Source: an uncultured Alphaproteobacteria bacterium
GTDB lineage: Bacteria; Pseudomonadota; Alphaproteobacteria; HIMB59; GCA-002718135
Assembly (NCBI GenBank): GCA_902597015.1
Contig: CACJWQ010000004.1
Span: forward strand, 1 to 64,000
Direction: 5' to 3'
DNA length: 64,000 nt
The first letter of the stretch is position 1, and every line of letters starts with the position of its first letter. The notes beneath the pieces are model-generated. The model ran no database searches and had not been told where the DNA came from. It saw only the letters and a program-made list of their open reading frames with translations. The position numbers and the translations under genes were made by a program. Shown here in pieces: positions 37,526 to 47,948 of this stretch.

Positions 37526-38563
37526 TTAAATTGAACTAATTAAATCATCAATTACAGGCACCCAATCATCTTTTGTTTGCTGTTGAATAATAGTATGATG
37601 AGGATAATCGTAACTTATTTTTTTTTTGTAACCCCAATAATAGTGTCCAAAAAAATTTAAAAGTAAGAAAGTTCGCTTCTGTAGGTATCCAGCTATATGC
37701 CCAACTGCCGTATCAACAGATATAACAAATTTCACAGAATTTATAACATTGTAAGTCTCTTCAAAAATATTTTTTCTGTCAATGTTTTTTGTTAAAAATA
37801 CATTATTAAATGATGAAAAAAATTTAACCTCTTCGTAATTAAATTTATTTTGAATAACTAAAAAACGAATATTATTTTTTTTTAAAAAAAGTTTATTTAA
37901 TAATTTATAGTCAATTGATCTAGATTCACTATTTTCTGTTTTGTAAATGAGACCAACAAAACTTTTTAGTTCTAAATTGGTTTTTGAAGGATTAATAAGA
38001 TAATTAAAATTAAATTTATTATATTTGATAGGATTATAATTTAATACTCTAGGAATCTCAAGTAAGGGTAAATGCCATTCAAATCCTTTAGCACTAGTAA
38101 CAGTCAATTCTTTATCTTTTAATAAATAATTCATTTTTCCATTAAGAATTTTAAAATCTGCTGAATTAGCTAAAATTTTCATTAATCTTAGCTGATATAT
38201 AAAATCACCATAACCACCATCTAAATGCCAAATTAATAATTTTTCACCTTTTTTAATTTGATCTAAGCTTTTTAAATATTTTATAGACTTATTTTGTTGA
38301 TAAACCTTTTCTAATTCTTTTATTCTTTTTGGTTTTTTTATCCAACTGTATGTGTAATGCATCCAGCCTTCTTCATATTTTTCTAATTTTAAATATGTGT
38401 TAGAAAGTCCCCTTTTTAATAATAGTTGCAAATCAACTGTCAGATAATTATAAAATTTCGAAGATACTATTGATTCTAAATTCTTTAAAGCATCTTCATA
38501 TTTACCACAGTTTATATTTTCAAAAGCATAACTGATTAGACTATTATAATTTTTTAAATCCAT
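37526..38563 (-). CDS. TPR-glycosyltransferase family 9-like protein
   Basis: A 345-residue protein with N-terminal TPR-like helices (about 1-90) and a GT-B-like half beginning KLLIWHLDGGYGDFIYQLRL. The late signature VISVDTAVGHIAGYLQKRTFLLL resembles the ADP-heptose-type acceptor end (DTAxAHLAG) of GT9 proteins, followed by WGYKKKISYDYPHHTII. Such TPR-GT9 proteins modify surface glycans or proteins. Base composition is even more AT-rich than the core genes, as expected for a surface-glycan island. Confidence 0.75.
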   Translation of the reverse strand: MDLKNYNSLISYAFENINCGKYEDALKNLESIVSSKFYNYLTVDLQLLLKRGLSNTYLKLEKYEEGWMHYTYSWIKKPKRIKELEKVYQQNKSIKYLKSLDQIKKGEKLLIWHLDGGYGDFIYQLRLMKILANSADFKILNGKMNYLLKDKELTVTSAKGFEWHLPLLEIPRVLNYNPIKYNKFNFNYLINPSKTNLELKSFVGLIYKTENSESRSIDYKLLNKLFLKKNNIRFLVIQNKFNYEEVKFFSSFNNVFLTKNIDRKNIFEETYNVINSVKFVISVDTAVGHIAGYLQKRTFLLLNFFGHYYWGYKKKISYDYPHHTIIQQQTKDDWVPVIDDLISSI

Positions 38564-38850
38564 AAATTTTTATTTAAATTTTGTTACAATAAAATAATCA
38601 AATAATAAAATCTTAAAATGTATACTTCAATATATTTTTAATTTAAAAGTCTATTTCTCATCTATGTAATATGAGTTATTATTTTCATATAAATTAATTA
38701 AAAACACGTATTAAATTTTTATATTTTCATCATGAGCTGAACTGCATAACAATAAGATTTTAAAAGAAATACTAATTATTTTCATATAAAATATATAATA
38801 TAATAATATTTGTTTTAATCACTTTGGTTTTAGCGTGCAAAATGGTTATA
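38564..38850. other. AT-rich intergenic region without recognised genes
   Basis: The 327-base gap between the TPR-GT9 gene and tRNA-Gln is rich in A and T runs. I see no open frame with a credible ribosome site, no hairpin terminator and no repeat. The right end carries the likely tRNA promoter listed separately; the left end must contain the promoter of the TPR-GT9 gene. Confidence 0.5.
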
Positions 38851-38879
38851 TTGACCTAATTGTTAGGATTATGTAAAGA
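38851..38879 (+). promoter_or_regulatory. Likely sigma-70 promoter of tRNA-Gln
   Basis: TTGACC at 38851-38856, a 17-base spacer, then TAAAGA at 38874-38879. Transcription would start about five bases before the tRNA. The -35 matches five of six consensus bases; the -10 is weak. Confidence 0.5.
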
Positions 38880-38890
38880 GAAACTTCTAA

Positions 38891-38965
38891 TGGGGCGTCG
38901 CCAAGCGGTAAGGCACCGGTTTTTGGAGTCGGCATTCGTAGGTTCGAATCCTACCGCCCCAGCCA
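38891..38965 (+). tRNA. tRNA-Gln (anticodon TTG)
   Basis: A 75-base cloverleaf: acceptor TGGGGCG pairing with CGCCCCA, anticodon arm CCGGT-TTTTGGA-GTCGG with anticodon TTG, T arm GTAGG-TTCGAAT-CCTAC, discriminator G and an encoded CCA. All stems pair with normal wobbles. It reads CAA (and CAG) codons. Confidence 0.95.
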
Positions 38966-38969
38966 AGGT

Positions 38970-39533
38970 CTAATAATTCTTATATATTTTGTTTAAAAAA
39001 TTTATACTATTCCAATATGCATCTTCAAACATTTGAAAAAAATTAATTTTAATGATTTCTTTTTCTTTAACACCCCAAATATTTTTTTTATTTATCCAAC
39101 CTTTGATATTTCCTATTGACACTAAACACCAATTAATTTTACATTTTTTTAAATAAATAACATTTCCTTTTCCAATTTCTCCAATAATATTGCCATTCAA
39201 TGAGTTAAATACATCAATATTTTTGTTATTTTTTGATAAAACAATACCTGTCCTATTACCAGATATTAAACTTTTATGTATCCATCCAATATTTTTTTCA
39301 AAATCTTCTACCCTTCTCCATTCTTCGTGCTCTTCTAATACTATTAATGGGTAATTTTTTTTGATGTATTTTATTTTTATAGGATAATTTTTGCTTGGAC
39401 CCACTCGAATATTTGCATCATTAGATTTTAAAGATACGTATCTTGGAATTTCTAGACCAGTTTCTTTACCTACATCTGCATTACTTGTTTGAGAAAAAGT
39501 TATAATCGCAATTAATACTATTATGATTTTCAT
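38970..39533 (-). CDS. Exported SH3-domain protein
   Basis: A 187-residue protein from the ATG at 39533, giving a clean signal peptide MKIIIVLIAIITFSQTSNA. Two SH3-like units follow: YVSLKSNDANIRVGPSKNYP with WRRVEDFEKNIGWIHKSLI, then IGEIGKGNVIYLKKCKINWC with GWINKKNIWG. Bacterial SH3 modules usually bind cell wall. The open frame extends upstream to 39602, but that would run into the tRNA-Arg gene, so the longer start is rejected. Its stop lies five bases from tRNA-Gln on the opposite strand. Confidence 0.88.
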   Translation of the reverse strand: MKIIIVLIAIITFSQTSNADVGKETGLEIPRYVSLKSNDANIRVGPSKNYPIKIKYIKKNYPLIVLEEHEEWRRVEDFEKNIGWIHKSLISGNRTGIVLSKNNKNIDVFNSLNGNIIGEIGKGNVIYLKKCKINWCLVSIGNIKGWINKKNIWGVKEKEIIKINFFQMFEDAYWNSINFLNKIYKNY

Positions 39534-39574
39534 TCTAATATTTTTATAAAGTAGCATACGATTTATATAAAGTG

Positions 39575-39580
39575 TATAAT
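39575..39580 (+). promoter_or_regulatory. -10 element of tRNA-Arg
   Basis: A perfect TATAAT eight bases before the tRNA start, preceded directly by TG. No good -35 is seen at 17 bases (TAGCAT). Confidence 0.55.
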
Positions 39581-39587
39581 ATATTAA

Positions 39588-39664
39588 GCGCCTGTAGCTC
39601 AATTGGATAGAGCGTATGACTACGGATCATAAGGTTAGGAGTTCGACTCTTCTCAGGCGCGCCA
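39588..39664 (+). tRNA. tRNA-Arg (anticodon ACG)
   Basis: A 77-base cloverleaf: acceptor GCGCCTG pairing with CAGGCGC, anticodon arm TATGA-CTACGGA-TCATA with anticodon ACG, T arm AGGAG-TTCGACT-CTTCT, discriminator G and encoded CCA. The A34 should be deaminated to inosine to read CGT, CGC and CGA. Confidence 0.95.
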
Positions 39665-39712
39665 AAAAAAAGGTTTTAAAGATATTAATTTAAATCTATA
39701 TAAAATATAAAA

Positions 39713-40735
39713 ATGTTAGTTGATATAAAATCTACAAATATAAAAAATGATAAATACTTAAATAATTTATTTTTAAATTCTAATTTTACTGATTTATCAA
39801 TTAATTGTAATATTTTAAAGGGCAATTTTTTTTCTGATTCATTTTATTATTTTCCTATAACAGAAAATAATGAAACATTTGCATCTTTATATATGAGAGA
39901 GTTCAATAATATTTCTCATTTTTATTCTAAAAATTTTTTTGATAATTTTTTGAAAAATAAAAAATCTTTAAAAACTTTTAAAAAACTTTATATTCTTGGA
40001 TCAAATGCAGGTAATAACTATTATTCAAATTTAATTCAATTTCTTCCTAGAATTTTTTTTAATAAAAGTAATGATATAAAACTGGCAATTCACAGAAATT
40101 CTTCCAACAAATATAGAGAGTTTATAGAAGGAATTTTAAAATCTCTTAATATAAGATTTTCTTTTGTCTTTTTGGATGATGATTTTTATTATTTTTCTGA
40201 TTCAGAATTTCCACAATTTATGAATTTAAATGATTCAATTCAAATACTTAAAAAATTTATAAATCCGAAAGTGAATGAAAAAAGTAGTAAAAAAATTTAC
40301 ATTACTAGAGAAGATTCAAATTATAGAAAAATTATCAATGAAGGGGATGTCGTGACACTTTTGAGGGAAAGAGGTTACAAAGTCATTAATCCCCAACTAT
40401 ATGAAATTAAAGAACAAATAGAAATATTTTTTAATGCTGAAAAAATTATAGCTCCGCATGGATCTAATTTGGCTAATATTGTTTTTTGTAAACCCGGTAC
40501 TGAGATTTTTGAAATAACACCTTCTTTTAGAGATAATGAGAAGATTTTTGAAGATAGATATTTAAATTTATCTCTAATAAATAATCTTAAGTATAATAAA
40601 TTTGTTTGTGACACTGTTGATGTAGAAAATCATTCTAATTTAGCTAAAAAATATATTCACAAAAATGTTTTGTCACAAAGCAATTACTATAAAAATCTAA
40701 TTGTTAAAATTCAGGAGCTAAGTAATATAATTTAA
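39713..40735 (+). CDS. Glycosyltransferase family 61-like protein
   Basis: A 340-residue soluble protein. The C-terminal half shows KKIYITREDSNYRKIINEGD, LLRERGYKVINPQLYEI, and AEKIIAPHGSNLANIVFCKP with GTEIFEITP, the GT61/DUF563 pattern seen in capsule and surface polysaccharide transferases. The N-terminal part is poorly conserved and very AT-rich. It begins 49 bases after tRNA-Arg and converges on sppA with one base between the stops, consistent with insertion of a glycan gene next to a tRNA (inference). Confidence 0.8.
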   Translation: MLVDIKSTNIKNDKYLNNLFLNSNFTDLSINCNILKGNFFSDSFYYFPITENNETFASLYMREFNNISHFYSKNFFDNFLKNKKSLKTFKKLYILGSNAGNNYYSNLIQFLPRIFFNKSNDIKLAIHRNSSNKYREFIEGILKSLNIRFSFVFLDDDFYYFSDSEFPQFMNLNDSIQILKKFINPKVNEKSSKKIYITREDSNYRKIINEGDVVTLLRERGYKVINPQLYEIKEQIEIFFNAEKIIAPHGSNLANIVFCKPGTEIFEITPSFRDNEKIFEDRYLNLSLINNLKYNKFVCDTVDVENHSNLAKKYIHKNVLSQSNYYKNLIVKIQELSNII

Positions 40736-40736
40736 C

Positions 40737-41759
40737 CTAACAATTTTTTAAAAAAACTGGAATTACAACACTAATATTAGTTTCTAAATTTCTGCAAATG
40801 CTTTCAAGTGAATATTTATTATTGGTTTGATCTGCGTACTTAACTAATAAATTTGATAGAATTGAATTGCTTACTTTATTTTCATAAATCTTGTAATCTT
40901 CAAATTTATTTTCCTTTATTATTAATTCTATAAGTGTTTCGTAATTTAAGATATCGTCAATCAAAAAATTATTTTTTGCCTGATTACTACTATAGATTAA
41001 AGCTCCAATATTAGTTTTTAAATTTGAAATTTCAAGTTTACGACTTTTTGAAACTTTTGTTATAAAATTATTATAAACATCATCAACAATACTTTGTAAG
41101 TGTTTAATTTCATCGCTTCTAGGTCGTCTAAATGGATTAAACAAATCTTTTCCTTCTCCAGCATTCTGGTTAAAAACTTCTATTCCTTCTTTAGTTTCAA
41201 TTGTTTGACCAAAAATTCCTGAAGATAGACTTGTCGGTGTATTATAGTAAAACCAACTTGGTCCACTGACTCCTATACTACCAATAATAGATCCATATGA
41301 TGCGAATATCTTATCGGCTGTAGTTGCAACCCAATATCCCCCAGATGCTAAAATTTCCTTTGTATAAAAATATATTTTAGTATCTGTGTTTTTCTTAAAT
41401 TCATAAATAATTTGTTCTAACTCAGCGGTAGCACTTACTGTTCCACCTGGAGAATTAATATTTATAATTAGAGCCTTGATTTCTAGTTCTTTTAATTCTT
41501 CTAAATAAGTTTTTACCTGTGAGGGATTGATGTAATCGTAAAGATTATTTCCTAAAACATTGCTGTTATTATTAAATATTGGCCCATTTAAATTAATATT
41601 AGCAATAATATTATTTGAACTAGGTATACCTTCAGTCATTACAAACTGTTTTTTTTCTAGTTCATTCGAAAAATTAATTAACAAATTAATAATTATTATA
41701 AAAATTAATAATGCGCTCAAAAAACCAAGAGTTCTAAAAAAAACACTGAAAAATATCAT
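40737..41759 (-). CDS. sppA: Signal peptide peptidase SppA, short form
   Basis: A 340-residue membrane-anchored serine peptidase of family S49 that degrades cleaved signal peptides. One N-terminal membrane helix (LGFLSALLIFIIIINLLINF) anchors the domain; ININSPGGTVSATAEL, then the catalytic serine in KEILASGGYWVATTADKIFA and YGSIIGSIGVSG follow. The length fits the single-domain form. A C-terminal tail of about 60 residues has no recognisable motif. Confidence 0.9.
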   Translation of the reverse strand: MIFFSVFFRTLGFLSALLIFIIIINLLINFSNELEKKQFVMTEGIPSSNNIIANINLNGPIFNNNSNVLGNNLYDYINPSQVKTYLEELKELEIKALIININSPGGTVSATAELEQIIYEFKKNTDTKIYFYTKEILASGGYWVATTADKIFASYGSIIGSIGVSGPSWFYYNTPTSLSSGIFGQTIETKEGIEVFNQNAGEGKDLFNPFRRPRSDEIKHLQSIVDDVYNNFITKVSKSRKLEISNLKTNIGALIYSSNQAKNNFLIDDILNYETLIELIIKENKFEDYKIYENKVSNSILSNLLVKYADQTNNKYSLESICRNLETNISVVIPVFLKNC

Positions 41760-41842
41760 TTTTCTTCAAAATATCATAAGTTTGGCTAATTCGAATTTTT
41801 TTTTGTTTTCTTCTTGAATAGACTTTAATAATGCTTAAATAA

Positions 41843-41869
41843 CTAGCACTCTCATAATGAGAGTGCTAA
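41843..41869 (+). promoter_or_regulatory. CIRCE operator (HrcA binding site) of groESL
   Basis: CTAGCACTC, nine bases TCATAATGA, GAGTGCTAA, matching the CIRCE consensus TTAGCACTC-N9-GAGTGCTAA except for the first base. It lies 42 bases before the groES start, so HrcA should repress the operon at normal temperature. The hrcA gene is not in the window. Confidence 0.95.
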
Positions 41870-41911
41870 TAAAAAATGTTTTAATTTCAATTAGTTAACA
41901 AAAGAGGAAAT

Positions 41912-42217
41912 ATGAATTTTAGACCTTTACATGACAGAGTCTTAGTCAAAAGAGTAGACTCTGATCAAAAAACTGCGGGGGGAATAATTATCCCTGATAC
42001 TGCACAAGAAAAACCAATGGAAGGTGAAGTATTAGAAGTTGGTTCTGGGGCAAGAGATGAAACAGGAAAACTAGTACCATTGGATGTAAAAAAAGGAGAT
42101 AAAATACTTTTTGGAAAATGGTCTGGTACTGAAGTAAAAATGAATGGTGATGATTTTTTAATTATGAAAGAGTCTGACATTATGGGAATTTTAACTTCAG
42201 GTAAGAAAAAAAAATAA
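41912..42217 (+). CDS. groES: Co-chaperonin GroES
   Basis: The 101-residue heptameric lid of the GroEL chamber. The start [14 protein letters not shown], the mobile loop [16 protein letters not shown] (about 20-35) that binds GroEL, and [15 protein letters not shown] are standard. A good ribosome site (AGAGGAA) precedes the ATG. It is co-transcribed with groEL 21 bases downstream, under the CIRCE site. Confidence 0.98.
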   Translation: MNFRPLHDRVLVKRVDSDQKTAGGIIIPDTAQEKPMEGEVLEVGSGARDETGKLVPLDVKKGDKILFGKWSGTEVKMNGDDFLIMKESDIMGILTSGKKKK

Positions 42218-43906
<1,689 letters not shown>

Positions 43907-43931
43907 TTATAAAATAAATTTTTAAAGAAAG

Positions 43932-43958
43932 GGGCAAATTTATTTGCCCTTTTTTTTT
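43932..43958 (+). terminator. Rho-independent terminator of groESL
   Basis: GGGCAAAT and ATTTGCCC around TT (effective loop larger), followed by nine T residues, 26 bases after the groEL stop. The T tract overlaps the stop codon of the convergent peroxidase gene. Confidence 0.9.
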
Positions 43959-44493
43959 AGATTAAACGATCAATCTGATTAGTAATTTTCGAACTGTCTG
44001 GCTTTGTCATAGAAGACCATGATTTAATAAGCTGTCCATTTCTATCAAATAAATATTTGTAAAAATTCCACTTTGGTTTTTCGTTGTACTCCTCCTCAAT
44101 CCATGTATAAATTGGATGAGCATTGCTTCCTTTAACATCCATTGGTGAAGAGGTAACAAAACCTACACCATAATTAACTAAACAAATTTGTTTAATATCT
44201 TCGGTGTCTAAGTACTCTTGATTGAAGGAATTGCTTGTTGTAGCTATTATTGTTAAATCGCTATTTTTATAGTTCAAAAATAGATTTTGGAGGTCAGCAT
44301 ACTGAGGAGTGAAACCACACCTAGAAGCTGTGTTCACTATTAAAATTGGCTTGCCATCAAACCTATCTAAATTTACTTGATTACCGTCTATATCTTCAAA
44401 TGAAAAATCGTATAAATTCACTGTCTCATTAGCTAATAATGTATTCTTTAAGTTAAGCATAATCAAAAAAACAAGTAAAAATTTAAATTTCAT
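43957..44493 (-). CDS. Exported glutathione peroxidase-like protein
   Basis: A 178-residue thiol peroxidase of the GPx family with an N-terminal signal (FLLVFLIMLNLKNTLLA), hence probably periplasmic. The peroxidatic cysteine is in NTASRCGFTPQYADLQ, a Cys in place of selenocysteine, and the WNFYKYLFDRNG motif provides the conserved Trp and Asn. The mid-protein glutamine expected in the usual position is less clear, so reductant and activity are not certain. It reduces peroxides in relatives. Confidence 0.9.
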   Translation of the reverse strand: MKFKFLLVFLIMLNLKNTLLANETVNLYDFSFEDIDGNQVNLDRFDGKPILIVNTASRCGFTPQYADLQNLFLNYKNSDLTIIATTSNSFNQEYLDTEDIKQICLVNYGVGFVTSSPMDVKGSNAHPIYTWIEEEYNEKPKWNFYKYLFDRNGQLIKSWSSMTKPDSSKITNQIDRLI

Positions 44494-44519
44494 GTTAGTG
44501 AGTAATAAATATATCGCTT

Positions 44520-45656
44520 ATGGAAACATTCAATAGCTTTACAGACCTTTTTTTTGATGTTTGGAATAACGGTGTTTTTGGCATAAATGCTACAGATATC
44601 ATAGTAAGCCTTGTAATTTTCCTTCTTTTTTATTTACTCAGACGGCTTATAGCTAGATTTATTCTTAATCGATTATCAAGAATTGTTTCAAAAACTTCCA
44701 ATCAAATTGATGACGCTGTTATTGAAGTACTTGATGGGCCATTAAAATTTCTCCCTGTCGTTTTAGGTTTTTTTATCGCTTCTTCATATTTAGATGTTTC
44801 TGATAACAACCAAGATTTTTTAGATTTACTAAACAGATCATTAATTACAATTTTTATATTCTGGCTACTGCATCAATTGATTATACCGTTTTCATTTGTA
44901 ATAAAAAACTTTGAGTCAAAAATTTCAAAGCCATTAGTTGATTGGACTCTTAAAGGTTTAAAAATTCTTGTTATTGTACTTGGGTCGGTCGCAATATTAG
45001 AGTTGTGGGGCATAAGAGTAGGGCCGGTAATTGCAGGATTAGGTTTATTTGGTGTAGCGGTAGCACTTGGTGCTCAAGATTTATTTAAAAATTTAATTAG
45101 CGGTATTATGATATTAATGGAAAAAAGATTTACTGTAGGGGATGTAATATTAGTTTCTGGAGAAGTTGAAGGAGTTGTTGAACAAATTGGATTTAGATCC
45201 ACACTTGTTAGAAGGTTTGATTCAACACCAGTAATGGTGCCAAATTATAAATTTGCTGAGCAGTCTGTAACTAATTATACAAGAAGACATCATAGACGTA
45301 TAAGATGGTTAATTGGACTAGAGTATAGAACAACAATTGATCAATTAAAAAAAATTAGAGATGAGATAAATAAATTAATTGAGAAAGATGATAACTTTGC
45401 AAAAAATCAAAATGCAAGTTTCTACGTTCGAATAGATAGTTTTTCTGATAGCTCTATTGATATGTTAGTACAGACATTTACAGTTACAAATGAATGGGCT
45501 GAATTTTTAAAAATTAAAGAAAATCTTGCTGTAAAAATAATTGAAATTGTTGAAAAATTTGAGGCTGGTTTTGCGTTTCCAAGCCAATCACTTTATGTTG
45601 AGAAATTATCTGATGAAAAAACTGAGATTTTTAATCCTAAATCTACAAAAAATTAA
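44520..45656 (+). CDS. MscS-family mechanosensitive channel
   Basis: A 378-residue inner-membrane channel. An N-terminal membrane helix (DIIVSLVIFLLFYLLRRLI), two to three further helices, then the pore-lining segment GVAVALGAQDLFKNLISGIM with alternating Ala and Gly, and the beta domain VGDVILVSGEVEGVVEQIG and VMVPNYKFAEQSVTNYTRR are classical. It opens on osmotic downshock in relatives. The gene's TAA overlaps the ATG of the next gene by one base, so the two are translated together. Confidence 0.93.
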   Translation: METFNSFTDLFFDVWNNGVFGINATDIIVSLVIFLLFYLLRRLIARFILNRLSRIVSKTSNQIDDAVIEVLDGPLKFLPVVLGFFIASSYLDVSDNNQDFLDLLNRSLITIFIFWLLHQLIIPFSFVIKNFESKISKPLVDWTLKGLKILVIVLGSVAILELWGIRVGPVIAGLGLFGVAVALGAQDLFKNLISGIMILMEKRFTVGDVILVSGEVEGVVEQIGFRSTLVRRFDSTPVMVPNYKFAEQSVTNYTRRHHRRIRWLIGLEYRTTIDQLKKIRDEINKLIEKDDNFAKNQNASFYVRIDSFSDSSIDMLVQTFTVTNEWAEFLKIKENLAVKIIEIVEKFEAGFAFPSQSLYVEKLSDEKTEIFNPKSTKN

Positions 45657-46660
45657 TGAACGAAAGTAATCGTGTAATTTCTGGTTCTCTTTTTATATTA
45701 GCTAGTATTGCTGTTGCATTTATTCTTAATTTTTCTCAACCAATAATGGTTCCATTTGTGTTAGCACTTCTTTTAAGGATATTAATTGATCCAATAATTG
45801 ATTTTCAAACTATAAATCTTCGCGTTCATAGATTTATTGCAGTTTTTATAAGTATTTGTTTAATTATACTTTTATTCTCAATTATAGTTCCTTTTATTGT
45901 TTCTTCTGTAGCAACATTCTTGGAGTCTGCAGATGATTATAATCAAAAAGTAATCATTTTAATTGAGGCAGTCATAATACAACTGCAACAATTTGAAATT
46001 GATATTGATAGAGAAACAATTAGAAATACAATTGCAGAGTTACCCATTACTAATTGGGCTGCAACTATATTAAGTAATAGCGCAAATTTTATTTCAAAGT
46101 TTCTTTTAGTTGTAATTATAACATTATTTTTATTATTAGGAACTCCTCCTAAAAATACTTCAGATGAATGGGATGATATTATTAGATTAGTAAAAAAATA
46201 TATATTTACTAAATTTTTAACATCAGCTTTTACAGGCATTGCAGCAGGATTAATTTATTGGTTTTTAGGTCTAGAATTAGCCTTCATTTTCGGAAGCTTA
46301 ACATTTATTTTAAATTTCATTCCAGTTATTGGTTCTGTTATTGCTGTTTTACTTCCATTACCAATTGCTTTCCTTCAATATAACGATCCAACACTAGTTG
46401 TACTAATTATAATTTTACCTACGATTATTCATCAAATAGTAGGAAATTTTGTAGAACCTAAAATATTTGGTGAGAGTTTTGGATTACATCCAATTACAAT
46501 TATTTTATCGTTAATATTCTGGGGAATGATTTGGGGGTTTATTGGAGTTCTTCTCGCAGCACCTTTAACTGCAATCATCAGAATTTCATTTGAAAGATTT
46601 GAAACAACCAAACAAATTGCAAGATTATTAGAAGGTAAGATTCATATAAAAGAAAGCTAA
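45656..46660 (+). CDS. AI-2E family transporter (PerM-like)
   Basis: A 334-residue protein with about eight membrane helices. Family marks are VPFVLALLLRILIDP near the start, a central soluble part, FIFGSLTFILNFIPVIGSVIAVLLPLPIAF, and the late EPKIFGESFGLHPITIILSLIF. Members export diverse small molecules or act in Na+/H+ exchange; the substrate here cannot be told. Coupled to the MscS gene; converges on recX with a four-base overlap. Confidence 0.9.
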   Translation: MNESNRVISGSLFILASIAVAFILNFSQPIMVPFVLALLLRILIDPIIDFQTINLRVHRFIAVFISICLIILLFSIIVPFIVSSVATFLESADDYNQKVIILIEAVIIQLQQFEIDIDRETIRNTIAELPITNWAATILSNSANFISKFLLVVIITLFLLLGTPPKNTSDEWDDIIRLVKKYIFTKFLTSAFTGIAAGLIYWFLGLELAFIFGSLTFILNFIPVIGSVIAVLLPLPIAFLQYNDPTLVVLIIILPTIIHQIVGNFVEPKIFGESFGLHPITIILSLIFWGMIWGFIGVLLAAPLTAIIRISFERFETTKQIARLLEGKIHIKES

Positions 46661-47142
46661 CCTAATATTTTTTTACATATATCATAGCTAAAACCAGCTC
46701 TTGCCATTTTTGCTAATTTTTTTTCATAACTTTCATTTTTTTCCAACAATTTCTTTTTTTTAGCAAATATTTTTGCTGACTCTAATTCCCAATTATCGTT
46801 ATCTTGCTTCATTAAGTTTAAATTATTTTGAATTTGAGATTTACTCACTCCTTTTTTAATCAAGTAATTGAAAATAAAATTTTTAGATCTTCCAGAATTT
46901 GATAAAGAAAAAATTTTTGTTGAGCTATATCTATCATCATCAATAAATTTATTTTTTTCTAATTTTAAAATTATACTTTCAATAATATCAATAAGTTTTT
47001 TTTTCTCAAAATTTGTTACATTTAATCTTAAAATTTTTCTTTTAAGCACACTAACTAAATTATTCTTTGAGGAATCGTACTTACTTAAGTAATCAACAGC
47101 ATATTTTAAGAGTTTTTTTTCGTCCACTAAATTAATATACAA
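46657..47142 (-). CDS. recX: RecX regulatory protein
   Basis: A 161-residue all-helical protein resembling RecX, which binds RecA filaments and limits recombination. The three-repeat pattern is visible in KLLKYAVDYLSKYDSS, FIDDDRYSSTKIFSL and GFSYDICKKIL; SGRSKNFIFNYLIKKGVSKS is the central motif. Similarity is moderate because RecX diverges quickly, but length and the DDxRY pattern support it. The gene is unusual only for its high A/T content. Confidence 0.8.
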   Translation of the reverse strand: MYINLVDEKKLLKYAVDYLSKYDSSKNNLVSVLKRKILRLNVTNFEKKKLIDIIESIILKLEKNKFIDDDRYSSTKIFSLSNSGRSKNFIFNYLIKKGVSKSQIQNNLNLMKQDNDNWELESAKIFAKKKKLLEKNESYEKKLAKMARAGFSYDICKKILG

Positions 47143-47175
47143 ATAATTTAAATATATTAAAAGAAAACTTCTAAT

Positions 47176-47946
47176 ATGATTTACTATAATTATCTTTGTT
47201 TTCTTACATTAGTAAAAAAAGAAGTCTTTAGGTTCTTAAAAGTTGGAATACAAACCGTGATTGGACCAGCTATTAGCTCTTTATTATTTTTAGCTGTTTT
47301 TAGTTTAGCTCTAGGTAGATCTGTAAATTCTATAAATGGTATTGATCTTCCTTATTTCATTGCACCCGGTCTAATAATGATGACAATGCTTCAAAACTCT
47401 TTTGCTAATTCCGCATCAAGTATTGGTCAATCAAAATTTCAAGGAAATATTGTAGACATATTAATGGCTCCATTAAATAATGTTGAACTAGCATTTGGTT
47501 TTATTATTGGATCTGTTTGTAGAGGTATTGTTTGTGGTATAGTTACTACTTTGGGGGTTATGATATTTGTTCCATTAACCGTTCACTCTTACACTGCTTT
47601 ACTATTTTTTACATTAATGGGGTGTACAATGATGGGAACTTTGGGAACAATTGTTGGTATATGGGCAGACAAATGGGATCAACAACAAGGTATAACTAAT
47701 TTTATAGTTTTACCTCTTACTTTTTTGTCTGGAACATTTTATTCAATTTCAAGACTTCCAGAGTTTTGGCAGACAGTTTCCTCATTCAATCCATTCTTCT
47801 ATAATATTGATGGTTTCAGATATGCTTTTACGGGTGTTTCTGATAGCTTATTAATCCAAGGATCAATCTTCTTAATAATTATTAATATTATATTAATTTT
47901 ATTATGCTATTTTATGTTTCGCAAAGGATATAAAATTAAATTTTAA
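47176..47946 (+). CDS. ABC-2 type transporter permease
   Basis: A 256-residue protein with six membrane helices, the permease half of an ABC-2 exporter (NodJ/YadH-like). It shows FLKVGIQTVIGPAISSLLFL, LPYFIAPGLIMMTMLQNSFA and the late FLSGTFYSISRLPEFWQ. No ATPase gene is adjacent. It precedes argD by two bases, so it may be transcribed with the arginine genes; its substrate is unknown. Confidence 0.9.
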   Translation: MIYYNYLCFLTLVKKEVFRFLKVGIQTVIGPAISSLLFLAVFSLALGRSVNSINGIDLPYFIAPGLIMMTMLQNSFANSASSIGQSKFQGNIVDILMAPLNNVELAFGFIIGSVCRGIVCGIVTTLGVMIFVPLTVHSYTALLFFTLMGCTMMGTLGTIVGIWADKWDQQQGITNFIVLPLTFLSGTFYSISRLPEFWQTVSSFNPFFYNIDGFRYAFTGVSDSLLIQGSIFLIIINIILILLCYFMFRKGYKIKF

Positions 47947-47948
47947 AT

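Noticed and set aside
39534..39602. Longer start for the SH3-domain protein
   Set aside because: It would overlap tRNA-Arg on the other strand and hide the signal peptide that begins at 39533.
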